Assembly: GCA_002633025.1 (NCBI GenBank)
Contig: NMRB01000971.1
Location: 14,836-78,835, forward strand
Length of the DNA: 64,000 nucleotides
Source: Notospermus geniculatus
Lineage: Eukaryota > Nemertea > Pilidiophora > Heteronemertea > Lineidae
Reading direction: 5' to 3'
Within the stretch, counting starts at the first letter, position 1. The number at the start of each line of letters is the position of its first letter. Below the pieces are notes generated by a model. It did no database searches. It worked only from the letters and a program-made list of their open reading frames with translations, and had not been told where the DNA came from. Made by a program: the position numbers and the translations under genes. This document shows, piece by piece, positions 22,842-34,962 of the stretch.

Positions 22842-25800
22842 TTAGTCATCATCAACAATAACCTCGATGGTTTCTTCCACGACAACGTCATCACTTCCGT
22901 CGCTCGTGTCTTCTGAATCGGACTCATCATCATCAGCACCATCACCTGTTTCCAGTACAGCTCCGTCTCCATCGGCAACGACAGCTCGCTTCAACAATTT
23001 GTTTGGCACATTTGATACATCATTACATGCAGCAGTTCCTGCAGCCCCAGCCGGAGCTGAGGGTTCATCACAGACAGGAGATTTGATTAAAACCTGAAAC
23101 ACACAAACGTTTTCCAATCTCAAGTCAGTCAGAATATGACTTCTCTCAGTATTCCAAGAAGCGTGTGTTAAGGCCTTCATACACTGAATGACAAAAGTCG
23201 AAATTAGTCGCTGCTATGGTCAGTTCGACAACACTTGATCTGGCGACATGTTGAAATAGTCCACAAAAGTGTCAGAAAATTTTAACATTTATGAACGTTT
23301 CCACAAAAAGTATTTTGGAACGAACAATTGTAGTGATTAATTTCGACTTTTATCTATGGAGGCCTTTAAGGTGCCGCTCCACGTGACAGTTTTCTATCGA
23401 AAGTTTGCTGTCAGATAGTCAATTATTGCTGTCTGAGAGCAATAATTGCTGTCATGCAGTACTGTCTGAGAGCAATAATTGACTATCTGACAGCAAACTT
23501 TCGACAGAAAACTGTCACGTGGAGCGGCGCCTTTAATCTAAACCCCTGTCAATGCCTGGACTGGAAGTTTCTTCCCATGGCATCAGTGGTGGCCAATAGG
23601 AGACGTAACTGCCATTAGAGATGTCATGGAATTTGACGTCATAAAGAAGTGCACGCCACAATGTCATCCATAATGATGTTGTGGCCATGGCTTACGTCTC
23701 TGATGTCAAATTTTATGACATTCTCAGACCACTAACTGGTGGTCGCCTCTGACAGCAATAAAGTCTCCATATGGGCGTGTCCTCTCAAATCACGCAGATG
23801 ACGTTACTTACATTCCATTTGTTTGGTTTGCGGTCAGCCTCTACGATACAGTCAACCTTTGTAAACAATGTGATCATCTGCTCTCCACCTTTCCATACCA
23901 ACGTCAACTGTGGGACTTTGTTCTTCCTCTCAAACTTTGTGTCCAGCAGTTTCAGTTTCTGAAATGAACGGCACATGACGTTATTGGGCCTCATAAAGGG
24001 TTAAAAGGAGATGAATTTCCAATCTCGCCAGTTTTAGGCATGCATGTTGGCGAGATGATCTCACTGCTGGTGAAGCTGGACTTACGTTGGTGTAAACTCT
24101 CTTTGTGACTCCAAACTTGAGAATGAGGACATCGAACGAATGGTCCATCACCGACATCACCATCCCACTTTCTTCAAGTGGACCACTCTCCTGAAAGCAA
24201 CATTTAACTAGATATACAACCACTTCAAAATTTAGTGACAAATGTTATAAGGATCTTCACTCTCCAATGAATTCCTGGCACAAGAATCTGCTGATTACTA
24301 AAGTTCACAGTTTAAGTTTGGGATTATGTACAGTCTGATATCAACAACGGTAGAAGTTCTCATCTGACTTTACACTTTAACCCCACTCTATCCTGAAACA
24401 TTTCAGTAGAACTCAGATGTGCTGCTCATTCAGCGCTACAATCTGAACATTTCTGACCCATTTACACAACTGGGTGGAGAGAGGCCAGTGAGGCAGAGAC
24501 TTGCCCAAAGTCTCACACCCAGTGGGATTCGCACCCGGGACCCCCTGACTGCTAGTCTGAGACCTTAACCACTAAACCACCATGGCTCCCCAATACTAAC
24601 CTTGACAAAGATTGCAAAGAACATATCTATGCTCATCTCAGACACCTTCTTGGCATTAGCTTTCTTCACGTTACAATGGTCAGCAAGTTTCTGTATGGAC
24701 TGGGTGGAGGCCTGGGGTTCTGGAGTCAACTCTAGAATGGAATTGGTGAAAATGGTGTGGAGACTGGCAACTTTGCCTGGACACATGAAACATGGAAACA
24801 AACAGCAGCCAGAGCAGGGGCGGATCCAGGATTTTTGCAGGGGGTCTCAGGTGGATGAAAACGGAGCCTGAGCAGAGGGAATGCGAAGGGTGTCCCCCTG
24901 TGCAGAAAAATTTTCAGAAGCTGGAATGCCGGAGACGCTTTTTCCTGGCACTTCAGCCATGAAATCAGGGCCGTACTTGAGCATTGTAGAGACTGAGCGG
25001 CCGAGGTTCAGTGGAGACATGGCTGGCGAACGGTGGGTTTCAGCATATTTCAAGTTGCCAACATAGTACTAGTAGAGGGTGAAGTGCCGAAGGGGCCAGC
25101 CACCAGCGAGTTTTGAAGACCATGAGAACATTCGAACGCCTATTCCTTGCCAGTCAAAAATTAAGGGTTTGTGACAAAAAAATCGGACATTAACAGAATC
25201 GTTGGTGGTTGAAAGCAGGGAGTCTGTACCACCTGGATTCGTGCCCGCAGAGTGGCGTAGAAGAAGCTCATCAACACTTACCGAGAGCGGCCGCCAACTG
25301 TCGGTGTACAATCACATCCGGGTATCGTCTAATCGGTGACGTGAAATGTGTATACTCCGGGACACTCAATGCATAATGCCAGCAATCTTCTTGGCCTGTT
25401 ACAGTCCCAGTACAGAAATATTTTGCAAGCTGCATCGGCTTTGAACACAGTGCTGTCAGGACCTGTAACCGGCTTTGGGAGTCTTCATCATCTCCATATA
25501 AGGCATGAAGCGATTCCTGCAATAATTTGTCGGGTTGTTTACCATAACATACTTGTTAGCGATAATGTAGGTAGTTTATGAATGATGAAATGTGACCTGT
25601 TCCAGGAAAACCATCCATTTGTCAAAAATTTTCATATCCTATGTTTTGATGGATTTGTGTAGAAGACACAGAGAGCTTTATAATGACACTTAAATTTTGA
25701 TAATCGGACAATAAGTATGGAAATTCTAGTTCACGTGCCAATAAAACACCGTTTTTCGAAAAAACAAACAAAATACACTGTTAAGTCAAGAAATGACAAT

Positions 25801-28800
25801 GGTTTGGGTCTCGCAACTGATCATAAAGTGAAAATTTAACACTTTATAATGATAATCTCTGGGTTTTGGTGCGAAGAAATGTGTTTGAAATCAGTCCACA
25901 AACTTTCTATCGAAAAAAAAAAATTTGAAAATTTTTTTTTCTTCACTTTTGACATTTATGCTAATTGGTACCTGGCGACTTTTGGATTGTTTTCCTGGAA
26001 CAGGTCACAAATGCAAATTTTCATTTACAAGAAATATTTCCTTGGAGTTTTCTGAGCATTTGACAATGGATATACCTGACACCTTCGAAAAACTCACCTG
26101 TAAAGCTTGTGAGCTGGAAGCATCGAGGGGGATGTCCAGGGTCTTACACAGATCTTCCTGCAAGAGAAACAAAACAAATGACGTCAGTTAAGCATGCAGC
26201 ACACTGGCCGCCAACTTCGGCGTCCAGAGGCGTTTTTTCGACGCCAATGTCCGAACGCCAGAAAAATCCCCAATGTGCTACGAATGGAATCTGGAGAACG
26301 CCGCCGGACGCCACTGAACTCCAGATATCAAACATGTTTGATTTTGGATGCCTGTGAACGCCTGTGAACTCCCGAAGCAGCCAAGTGTGCTACCGATGGC
26401 AGCCAAACTTGGAGTCGGCGGCGAGGCTTTGGCCAATCAGCTTGCGTCTTGATGTCACGTGATTTCAAAGTGGAAGCCTCAAGTGGCCCGAAAAGATGCC
26501 ACTGAACGCCAAGTTTGGGCAGGTGTGCTCTCACCAGGATCCACTGGCAGCCAACTCTGGCGTCGAGAGGCGTTCAGTCGAACGCTTCTGGACGCCAGAT
26601 TTGGCGGCCAGTGTGCTGCTACCTTTAATAGCTGAGCTGTACACGCCAAGATTCAATGACCTGGTCAAAGTTAAATTCATCACGATCTGATACAAAACCT
26701 ACCACATCCTGGATCATCTTAGTATGAGGCGGAGGATGACATCGTAACATGGCCTTCTCCGGGAACGACCGATGGATTTTATTTGCGACGGACATGTTGG
26801 CCAACAACATGAACTCTTCAATTAACCTGGAAGATGGAGGTTAACAAAGACGTTATGAACGAAGATAGACGCTCAATAATATGGTTGACTCTGGAAAGGT
26901 TCATGAAGATCATAGTTGGAGGTCAAGGTCAAAACACGGAGGTCGAATCAAGAGCTTACCAAAGGGCAATGAATACTTACTTGTTACTGTCTCTGTAATG
27001 GTAAACATTCCATCCACACGGCAGGCCTGATTCCTTGTCCAGGACAAATGACAACTTGACCTGGTCCAGACGTAACGCACCGTTGTCAGCCCGCATGGCA
27101 CGCAGGTTTTTGGCAATCTGGAAATATTAGCAGATGAAGTAATACTTCTGATAGACAATGGCAGATCAATGAACGTAGTACTATCTCTATCACATGAAGT
27201 ATAAGGACAAACAAATACAGATCTTACATGTGTAGGTCAAAAGGAGAACTAGAGCTGGCAAATGCCAGCAGACCTAGCTGAGCGTTGATGTTATGCTTTA
27301 CTGTGGGAAAGCAAGAAGCCCATGTACCTGCTGCCCAGCCAATATTTTAGGCTCAGGTTTCATATAACAGGGCATGGACGGGTACCGCTTTGTAAAGAGG
27401 AATGGTAGTGGGTGATGTCAAATTTTATCCACCATATGTGTATGGTTGGATGGGACAAGATTGCCAAAAAAAGAGAGGCTAGAGAGACAGGCAATACAGT
27501 TTCGAATGAATTATATTTTGTTACGGAAAACATACGGTATGCATACATGTACATATGCAAGAGGACAACCAAATCATCTGCTGTGTGGTGGAGAGTGCTG
27601 TGTTACTTTAGAGCGGTTTACACATGCAACTTTTCATATGCAACTTCATGCAACTAAACCTGAGGAAACGAAAAAGTTTCATCGAAGTTGCATGAGTAAA
27701 CGGGCCACGCTGGATGTTGCAATGTGCAAACGTCACAGGTAGACTGCAACAAGTTGCAGGTTGCAGTAGCTTGCAACCTAGTGTAAACTCTCCTTAATTC
27801 AAGGCAGCTCCTTGCACCTCTTTACAGCGACAGTTCCACTGGCAGCCAGAGTAACCTGAAATTGAAATGGTGATTAGAATGATTGTACANNNNNNNNNNN
27901 AAGCTTACCTGGGCATGATCATAGCTCAGCTTAACACATGATCTGATCACGCTCCTTCCAAACCATATATCCCGGATCTGGAACGAAGGAATAACTACAT
28001 CATTCTTAGCAGAGTTCACAGGTGGTGCTGCCGAAAGATGAGCGGTATCTCGTCCAACAGCGACAAAATCACGGCATTAGACAGCTGGAGTAGGCTGAAA
28101 GCGGTACCTGAGCGGTCCAGGGCCTATTCTGGATTTATTAGAGATATCAAGTCATCTAGATACTCAAATCTTATGCCTGTAGCTTACCTCCCCAGTTTCA
28201 GTCATTTTCCACATGACAGAAAACGTCAGTCTGTCCTCATCTGGATTCAAACTACAGAGCTGTTCACACAGGAGTCGAGGTAACATTGGTACGACCTGTG
28301 GAGAGAACATGGATGGAGGCATATAATGGTGGAAGAAAATGAGAAGTTGACAAAAAGTAGCCTCAAGCAGGAGCTTGTCACTCTGATGAGTTGCATTTGA
28401 ATGAAAGGCAGTTTTTGTAGTGAAGATTCTGCATGTGAACTGTGATGACACTCTAATAACTGACTTCACTCACCTTTTGAACAAGATAAACACTGGTGGC
28501 TCTGCTCGCAGCGACCTGATCCAACTCAGTGAATTCCTTCACAAAGTAACTCACATCAGCGATATGGACACCGATTTCATAAGTCCCGTCTCCGTTATCA
28601 ACGCAGGAGAGTGCGTCGTCAAGATCACGAGCTGTAGCAGGATCGATGGTGAAGATCACCTCTTTACGGAGATCTTTTCGGATTTCGTATTCAGATTTAG
28701 GGATCTTCCAAGGGAGATTGGACGGCAGGCACTCGAGGACGTCTGGTGAGAAATCGCTGTAGTCGACGCCGTAGTCGTTCAACATGCCTTCAGTCTCTGG

Positions 28801-31800
28801 TTCAATCTCGCCAGCCTCTCCCAGGCTCCGATGGATACTCCTGGAAGATGGAGACAGAAGGATCAGACACAAAGTTAGGTCAATGGACATGTTGACAATG
28901 TAGGCCAAACAGCCTGTTTCCATTACTGTGGATTCTGCCGCAGTTTGCAACAAGCAGCGTAGTTTTCACAGGGTTTTGGTTAATCCTTCGAAGGTTTAAC
29001 AACACATGGACTGTTGATTATCCCAATGCCTGTGAAAACCACACCACTCGTCGCAAACCGTTGCGGAATCCGCTGTAGGGAAAACGGGCCTTTAGCCGTC
29101 AAAAATTTCCTGTGGGTAAGCGTGATGAAAGTGTCAGTACTCACCCACTTGCAAACTGTGACGTTTCATTCCATTCGGTGATTCTGGCCACAAACAACGT
29201 AGCGGCATAATCACCTGGCCTCTCTTTGAAACCTGAAACAAAATCAGTCGGAGATTACTGACACGAGAATGACAGATTTCGTACCACACGCGGCAGTCAT
29301 CAGTGTGCGGGGATTACTAATTCACCACTGGAGTTCCTAAATCAGAAGAAAGTGCTAAAAGCTGGAAATCTCCCTCAACAGACACCTCAACCAGGAGGAC
29401 GCCTCCCTTTATCAAGGACACTGGAGTTCAGTCTCAGATTGCTCACGTCTTAGGGTTCGAGCTAGCTCAAAATATCTTTTCACCAAAACTTTAGCCAAAT
29501 GGGATTTGGGTGAGGTGAGCCAAATACCGGTAACAAGTTCTCCAGTCAAAAATTCCAATACCGTACAGTTACTGAGTTAGACAATTTTTTAGCCAGTCCC
29601 AAAAAATTCGCCAAATTGGTGATTTGGTGAGTGGGTAGCGCGATGCCTGACGTCTGTTCAGTTTCACCTCTGTAATGAGGGCACCACCGGGCAGTCCCAA
29701 AGGTGTCCTTAGAACGAGAGTCTACTGTATATTATTTTTGAAACAACGCCCTCACCTTTTGGACAGTCTGACATTGGCACCTTGATCCTTGGCAAACGAT
29801 GATCGATCGGAGAGAAGAGCACGATGTCGGGATTCTTGTCCTTCATTAGTTTGATATGACCCGTACACGCACGGCTGTGCTGTTTCTCAACGATGCCGAC
29901 GACTTTCCCACGACGATTAGCATTCTTTTCTGAGATTCTGCCGAGGACTTCCTGGACGGCGGGAGGTAAGTCCTTCTCCTGATTCGCCTGTGTGGTAAAA
30001 CATGCAGAAAGATGGCAGTATTATCACTGGCAGAACTGAACAAGGATGGAAACGTACGACCTGATAGTGACGGGAAAAGTCATCACAGAAATAATTCCAA
30101 CATCTTCAAACACGTACTTACATCAACCAGCGGTGTTTTATCTCCAGGCAGAACTTGTACAACCACAATGTCTCCATTTAAGGCCCTGTTCCTGTCACGA
30201 AGACCCTTGATGTAGACATCTTGGCCCTGATCCTGGAAAAGAAACTCCCTGGGTTTAACTGTGGCACAGTACAGCACAGCAGCGATTTCAGATTTTTTTA
30301 CAAGGAGTCAAAAGGGACCTATAATCTGATAGTTCAACTCACATCAATTACATGGTTAGTTGCAATTTCAAATCTTGTGGCGAATCAGAACCCAATCTCA
30401 GAATCAGATGATGGAAAATGAATTAATGGCAGCCTTTTTCAAGGTTTGATGGATAGGTATAACAAACTTACTGGATGAGGTACGTAGGCATCCTCGTAGT
30501 TCTTTGGATTTATCCTGATGGCTCCTTGAATAATTTCTCCTCGCTTTAGTCTTGTACTTATTTCATCCTTCGATAAGTACCGGTCAAACTGGATCTGCTA
30601 CAAGTACAAGGACTTTGAAATTGACAGTCAATTTGAAGATTGCCTCTTAACCCGTTAACTTGGTAGGATGTCATAAAACGTCATCACGGCATCCAGGGAA
30701 TCCCCGGAAACACCCGAGGATCGTAGCTTGCGTAAGGCGTAATAGTACGTTTGCAAGGAAATGGCACGTCACAGTGCGTAGGATGTTATATCATGCCTGG
30801 AACCTTGTGTTAGTGTACATGTGTCAAATGGCTGTTTTTGCAATTTTCTTTGAAAAAAAAATTAGAACTAAAAAGGCAGTAGAAGAGGGCATGAGAACTA
30901 AGCAAATTTAGCCAAATAAGCAACAGGAATTGAAATCTCGGGGGCCACAGTGGTGTAGTGGTTCGGATCTCGACTAGTGGCCAGAGGGTCCTGGGTTCGA
31001 ATCCCACTGTAGTATGAGACTTTGGGCAAGTCTCTTTGCCTTACTGGCGTCACTCCACCCAGGTGTACCGGTATACATGTAAATGAAATGCTCATTGTAG
31101 CGCTGAATCAAATGCGCGATGGGCAGTTCGTTCAAGTTCTACTGAAAGGTTTCAGGATAGACTGGGGTTAAAGTGTAAAGTCGGATGAGAACCTCTACCG
31201 TTGTTGATATCAGACTATAAACCCAAACCTTTAACTTTAAATCTATTGCTATGCATCATGAACTTACTCGTCTCATCATTCGCGACATCAGAAACATAAT
31301 TTCAATGAGGGGATGATATGCTTTATAGACAACTTTAATCAAAGACGCAACTGAACCACAATCCATACAATTCAGGCAGCTCTACTTTCACTTTCTATTT
31401 CTCGTGCATGAGTGGACATGTATTGTTTGGGAGATCGATCCATGAACCCAGGTGGTGAGCTGGAAGGCTCTTCCAATTTATGACCACCCTCGACTGCTTG
31501 AAACTACGTCGGCCACTTGCATCAGATAATATGAAAAAGTTTACTACTGGTCGTAGGCAGTTGCACGACCCAGTCTTACAAGATTAAATTGGTCCAGTCT
31601 TAATGAGACTGAATCGTCGACAGTCATGTGTGGTGCAAACAACCATGCGACACAACCCAATCGTTGGGTCACAAAGTGTGGGAAAGCTTACAGAGTCAAT
31701 TCAACTGCGATAACCAAGGCATTTCATTTAAGTCACATGATTACAGTCATTTATTATGGCTGGACTTCTAAACAGATGGCCGGGACGATTGCAGTAGCTA

Positions 31801-34800
31801 ATTGGACTTCGGTGACAAAATCCCTGCGTCAGTCGGCTAATCTAATCGTAGTGTGGACACCAGTCCTGCGACTTACATACATGTATGTATTTATCACAAG
31901 ACTAGCCAGACGACGACACGGTCGGGTCATAACATGTAGAATCGTGCAATGTGGCCAGCCTGACACGTCCAGATCATACGATCTCATACAATGCAATCAT
32001 GGCTTTGCTCTTTGCATTAGACTCAAACTGTGGCTCTCACAGGACATGGAAAGTTTTGATATGGGGTTGATAAGGATGAGGACATACCTTTTCTTTCTTT
32101 GCTGAGGCCGACCTGGGTGTTCCTCTAGGCTGATTATTTTGTGTCTTTGGTGTGGTGTTTCCATGTGTATTCCTTCCATCCACAGACCTTGGAGTCTGCT
32201 TTTTTGGAGTCTTGTCACCTGAAAAACAAAATCAAGAAATGATAAACAAATTTCGAGAGGATGAGGACATCATAAGAAATCATGCGATAGGCCACCTGAC
32301 CGGACCGGGTGTTCTTTGCCACCACTCGCGTGAGGAAACCATCTTGGATGGCAGTCCACGCTTTCTGATACTACATATGTCTCCGCAATGTTAAAAGGCA
32401 CAAAGGGGCTGTTCGTTTTCATCAACTGAGGAATCTGAGTTGTGATCCTTGAGAAAATGGAGAAAGCTATGAAGCTGCAAATTGCAGTGATTATTCTGTA
32501 CAGCACAACAAATACCGGTAATCCCTGCAATTTTGTAAGTGCATAGCTTATTCCATTTTCCCAAGGATCACAACTCAGATTCCTCAAGTGACAAAAACGA
32601 ACATCCCCTTCAGGCCAGCATGGTTGTTTAAAGTACAGATCACCACAATATATCAAGGAGAGAAAAACATGTTCACGGTACCTTTGAGCGGTGTCATGTT
32701 CTGTCGTTGATCTGGTCTCTGCCGTGGACCTGGACTGGCTGTTGTCTGTCCGCTCAGTCTAGCTGGACTCATACCATTTCTAGGCAGGTGCTGCCCAAGA
32801 GATTCCTCCCCCACATAATCAATGGTGTTCCGCCTTCTCTGACCTGATTCCTGACTGTCAGGGGTCCCAGCCCTGTCCTTTTTATTTCTGCCCTTCCTAC
32901 CCTTCTTAGGACTGTCCCTATTGTTATTACCAAGATCACTACGAAAGAAGCCCTGCCGGGGAGACTGTCGAGCTTCACGAAACAAGTCGTACTCGCCATT
33001 AGATTGACTGTATGATCTATTTCTGTTCCTCTCAGCTGGAGAACAGCTCAGTGGACTCGACCCTCGGCGCCTGTCAAATCTGTCCGGGAGGGAGTCATGC
33101 CTCTCCCTTATGCTATGCTCCCTCAGTAATTTTGTATAACAGCCTTCTTTAACGGGAATTTTCTCCACATTCTTCTTTGGCTTATCTGGTTTACCACCAG
33201 CATGCTGCGGTGATGCTTTAGCTTTTCCTGAACCCTTCGTGCTCTCAACATTCGGACGATTCTTCTCCAAAAACTGCCTCACCAATTCGGGTAATTCATC
33301 GCTATCGTCATCAAGATCTTTTGGGTCTTTGTTCAGAAGTGAAAGCAGTGCCACATTCTTACTCTGGTCTTGTTTCTTTCTCCTCTCCCTTCGTTTTTTG
33401 CTGGCCGTAACTTTACCCACCTCATCATTTCTGGGTGAAGCTCCCCCATCATGCAGACCAACCCCAGATACAGTCTCATCACTTCCACTGTCAACTATTC
33501 CTGGTAATTTGACATTCTTTGACTTCAGTTTCACAGAGTTATCGACCTCATCATTCTTTGAATGGGATACAACATCTGCAATAACACCCTTTGCCAGTTT
33601 TTCCTTAGATTTGACAGTCTTTGACGATTTTCCGTCAGATTCTCGCCCCCTATTTTGAGATCCCCCCTCCACCATTCCGTTCATCTCCCTCACCATCTCC
33701 TTCACATCTGACTTGGGTAAAATCGTAAAACTAGTCTCCTCTTCTAAAACATGAACAACACAAGATTCTCCTTCCAACTTCTTGGACTTTTTCTTCCCTG
33801 CTCTCTTACCACGCCTGGACTTCTTCTTCTTCCCCTCTCCTCGAACCTCTGTGAATTTACCCTCCCCCTCAGACCCTGAATCTAAAACCCCCGACTTCTC
33901 CACGGATACATTAGACACAGACTTCTTCGCCAAAACGCCAGATTGGTTATTCTTCACTTGAAAATTGAATTTAAACTCACTAGGAGTCGAGCTAAAACCA
34001 GATGACCTATTCTGATCGTCAATTTCCACGGAACTATTCAGTTTTAAAGCTTTTAACTGAGCAGCGAGCCTTCCAACATTCTTTGTCTTTGCCTTTCCCT
34101 GACATGGAGGAAGAATGCCTGTGTCTGTACTACAGGCCTCATTGATGACAGTCTCGGCTCCAGAATTCTCATCCAGTTTGAAAGATCCGGTAGCCCTGTC
34201 AACACCATCCTTGCCCTCAACCACAGCGGTTATGTCCTCAACCACAGCGGATTCTTCCTGAACCGGGGACTCCGCGTGACTCTGTTGATCAGAAATTTTC
34301 TTCCCCTTTTTAGATTTCCTCCGTTTTTTGGAACTGGTTCCAGTCTGTGTGTCATTTGGTGGAGTGTTTCCTTTGGCCATGCCTCCTGATCCAGTATTTT
34401 TAACAGGGGCCTTCAAACTATCCTTTCCCAAATCAAAATTAAACTTAAAATCATTAGGGGCAAATCTAAAAGATTTCTCATCTGTTGTGAAACTTCCAGG
34501 TGCATTGTCAGTGCCCTTAATTTTTTCTTCCGACTCGGCCAAAGTTTCTTGGACATTGCTGACTGGCTGGTTGGGTTGACAAGCGGATTTCTTTCCTTTC
34601 TTGGCTTTCTTCTGCCCTTTTGAGATATTACAAGGTTCAGGGACAACTGGCCCGCCACTTCCACCAACCTTTGACTTTTTGCCAAGGGGACCCGCAGCAG
34701 CTGAATGATCCTTTTCCAAATCAAAACTGAATTTAAAATCAGAAGGTGCAAAGCTAGAATCCAAGCTTTTTGTCTTGTCATTGATTTCCACTGAACTGTT

Positions 34801-34962
34801 CAGATTTAAGGACTTTAACTGAGCAGACAGTCGGCCAATTTCAGCTTTTGTTTTCACATGATGTTTTGACTCAACAACAACATTACTTGCGTCCGCGGGA
34901 TCACCTTTTGGTGGGGAAACTAGCGTCAAGGGATCAACCAACTCACAACCTCCTTCTGCCAT
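22842..34962 (-). CDS. DIS3L2: DIS3-like exonuclease 2 with a 760-residue N-terminal extension
   Basis: DIS3L2 is a cytoplasmic 3'-5' exoribonuclease of the RNB family that degrades uridylated RNAs. The exons found are 34962-32682, 32218-32088, 30597-30472, 30232-30122, 29987-29756, 29232-29145, 28840-28474, 28295-28188, 27977-27909, 27117-26981, 26826-26703, 26157-26098, 25516-25282, 24731-24601, 24190-24086, 23958-23812 and 23093-22842. They give 1567 aa plus a missing exon, probably in the gap at 27890-27900 (human 885 aa). Residues about 805-860 match the first cold-shock domain ([16 protein letters not shown]). The RNB active site [14 protein letters not shown] near residue 1056 keeps all its Asp. 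[20 protein letters not shown] is the later RNB motif, and the tail is acidic. Start: [10 protein letters not shown] follows an acceptor at 34997-34996, so a 5' UTR intron is likely. The long first exon is described separately. Confidence 0.93.
23367..23536. mobile_element. Foldback MITE in a DIS3L2 intron
   Basis: The arms of about 70 bp (AAGGTGCCGCTCCACGTGAC... and complement) enclose repeats of CAATAATTGCTGTC. The arms are almost identical. Confidence 0.8.
24308..24590 (-). mobile_element. SINE family 1 copy, 10 bp from a splice donor
   Basis: This is the same body and tail as 10933-11207, in the sense orientation of DIS3L2. The tRNA head ends at 24590, and the donor GT of the exon 24731-24601 is at 24600-24599. 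Confidence 0.8.
24816..25070. mobile_element. Fragment of the CAGGGGCGGATCCAGG hAT-like family
   Basis: The left end matches 21015. GGGTGTCCCCCTGTGC follows, but no clear right inverted end was found, so the boundary is approximate. Confidence 0.4.
26190..26624. mobile_element. GC-rich foldback element in a DIS3L2 intron
   Basis: GCAGCACACTGGCCGCCAA at the left pairs with TTGGCGGCCAGTGTGCTGC at the right. The interior is rich in GGCGTCCAGAGGCGTT and GAACGCC units in both orientations. Confidence 0.75.
27609..27796. mobile_element. MITE with GAGCGGTTTACAC / GTGTAAACTCTCC ends
   Basis: Internal ATGCAACTT, GAAGTTGCAT and AGTTGCAGGTTGCA units repeat in both orientations. Confidence 0.6.
27890..27900. 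other. Assembly gap (11 N)
   Basis: It lies in DIS3L2 between the exons ending at 27909 and starting at 27117, where one expected exon is missing. The true gap size is probably not 11 bp. Confidence 0.9.
30941..31238 (+). mobile_element. SINE family 1 copy, best preserved
   Basis: Head GTGGTGTAGTGG and GGGTTCGAATCCCAC, body ACTTTGGGCAAGTCTCTT and CCACCCAGGTGTA, tail ATCAGACTATAAACCCAAAC. It lies mid-intron in DIS3L2, antisense. Confidence 0.85.
32682..34962 (-). other. Long first coding exon of DIS3L2: disordered modular extension
   Basis: One 2281-bp exon encodes residues 1-760. It is rich in Lys, Ser, Gly and Asp. A module occurs three times: a FKFxF core ([11 protein letters not shown] near residue 77, [11 protein letters not shown] near 170, [10 protein letters not shown] near 335), each followed by a Lys/Arg-rich block ([37 protein letters not shown]). 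Modules 1 and 3 are preceded by a GRL(S/A)AQLK(S/A)LxLNSSVEI helix-like segment. The last 150 residues are SR/RS-like ([20 protein letters not shown]). The donor is AAAG|GTACCG. If the intron were retained, the frame would stop about nine codons later. Confidence 0.85.

Noticed and set aside
30955-31020. Functional tRNA gene
   Set aside because: The A and B boxes belong to a SINE head. The same body follows it at three loci and the cloverleaf is incomplete.
31626-32105. 159-codon plus-strand open frame in a DIS3L2 intron
   Set aside because: It overlaps the real minus-strand exon 32218-32088, has no protein-like motif, and contains short inverted repeats typical of the local MITEs.
33239-34579. 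Plus-strand open frames of 139 and 83 codons
   Set aside because: They are antisense shadows of the long low-complexity DIS3L2 exon.
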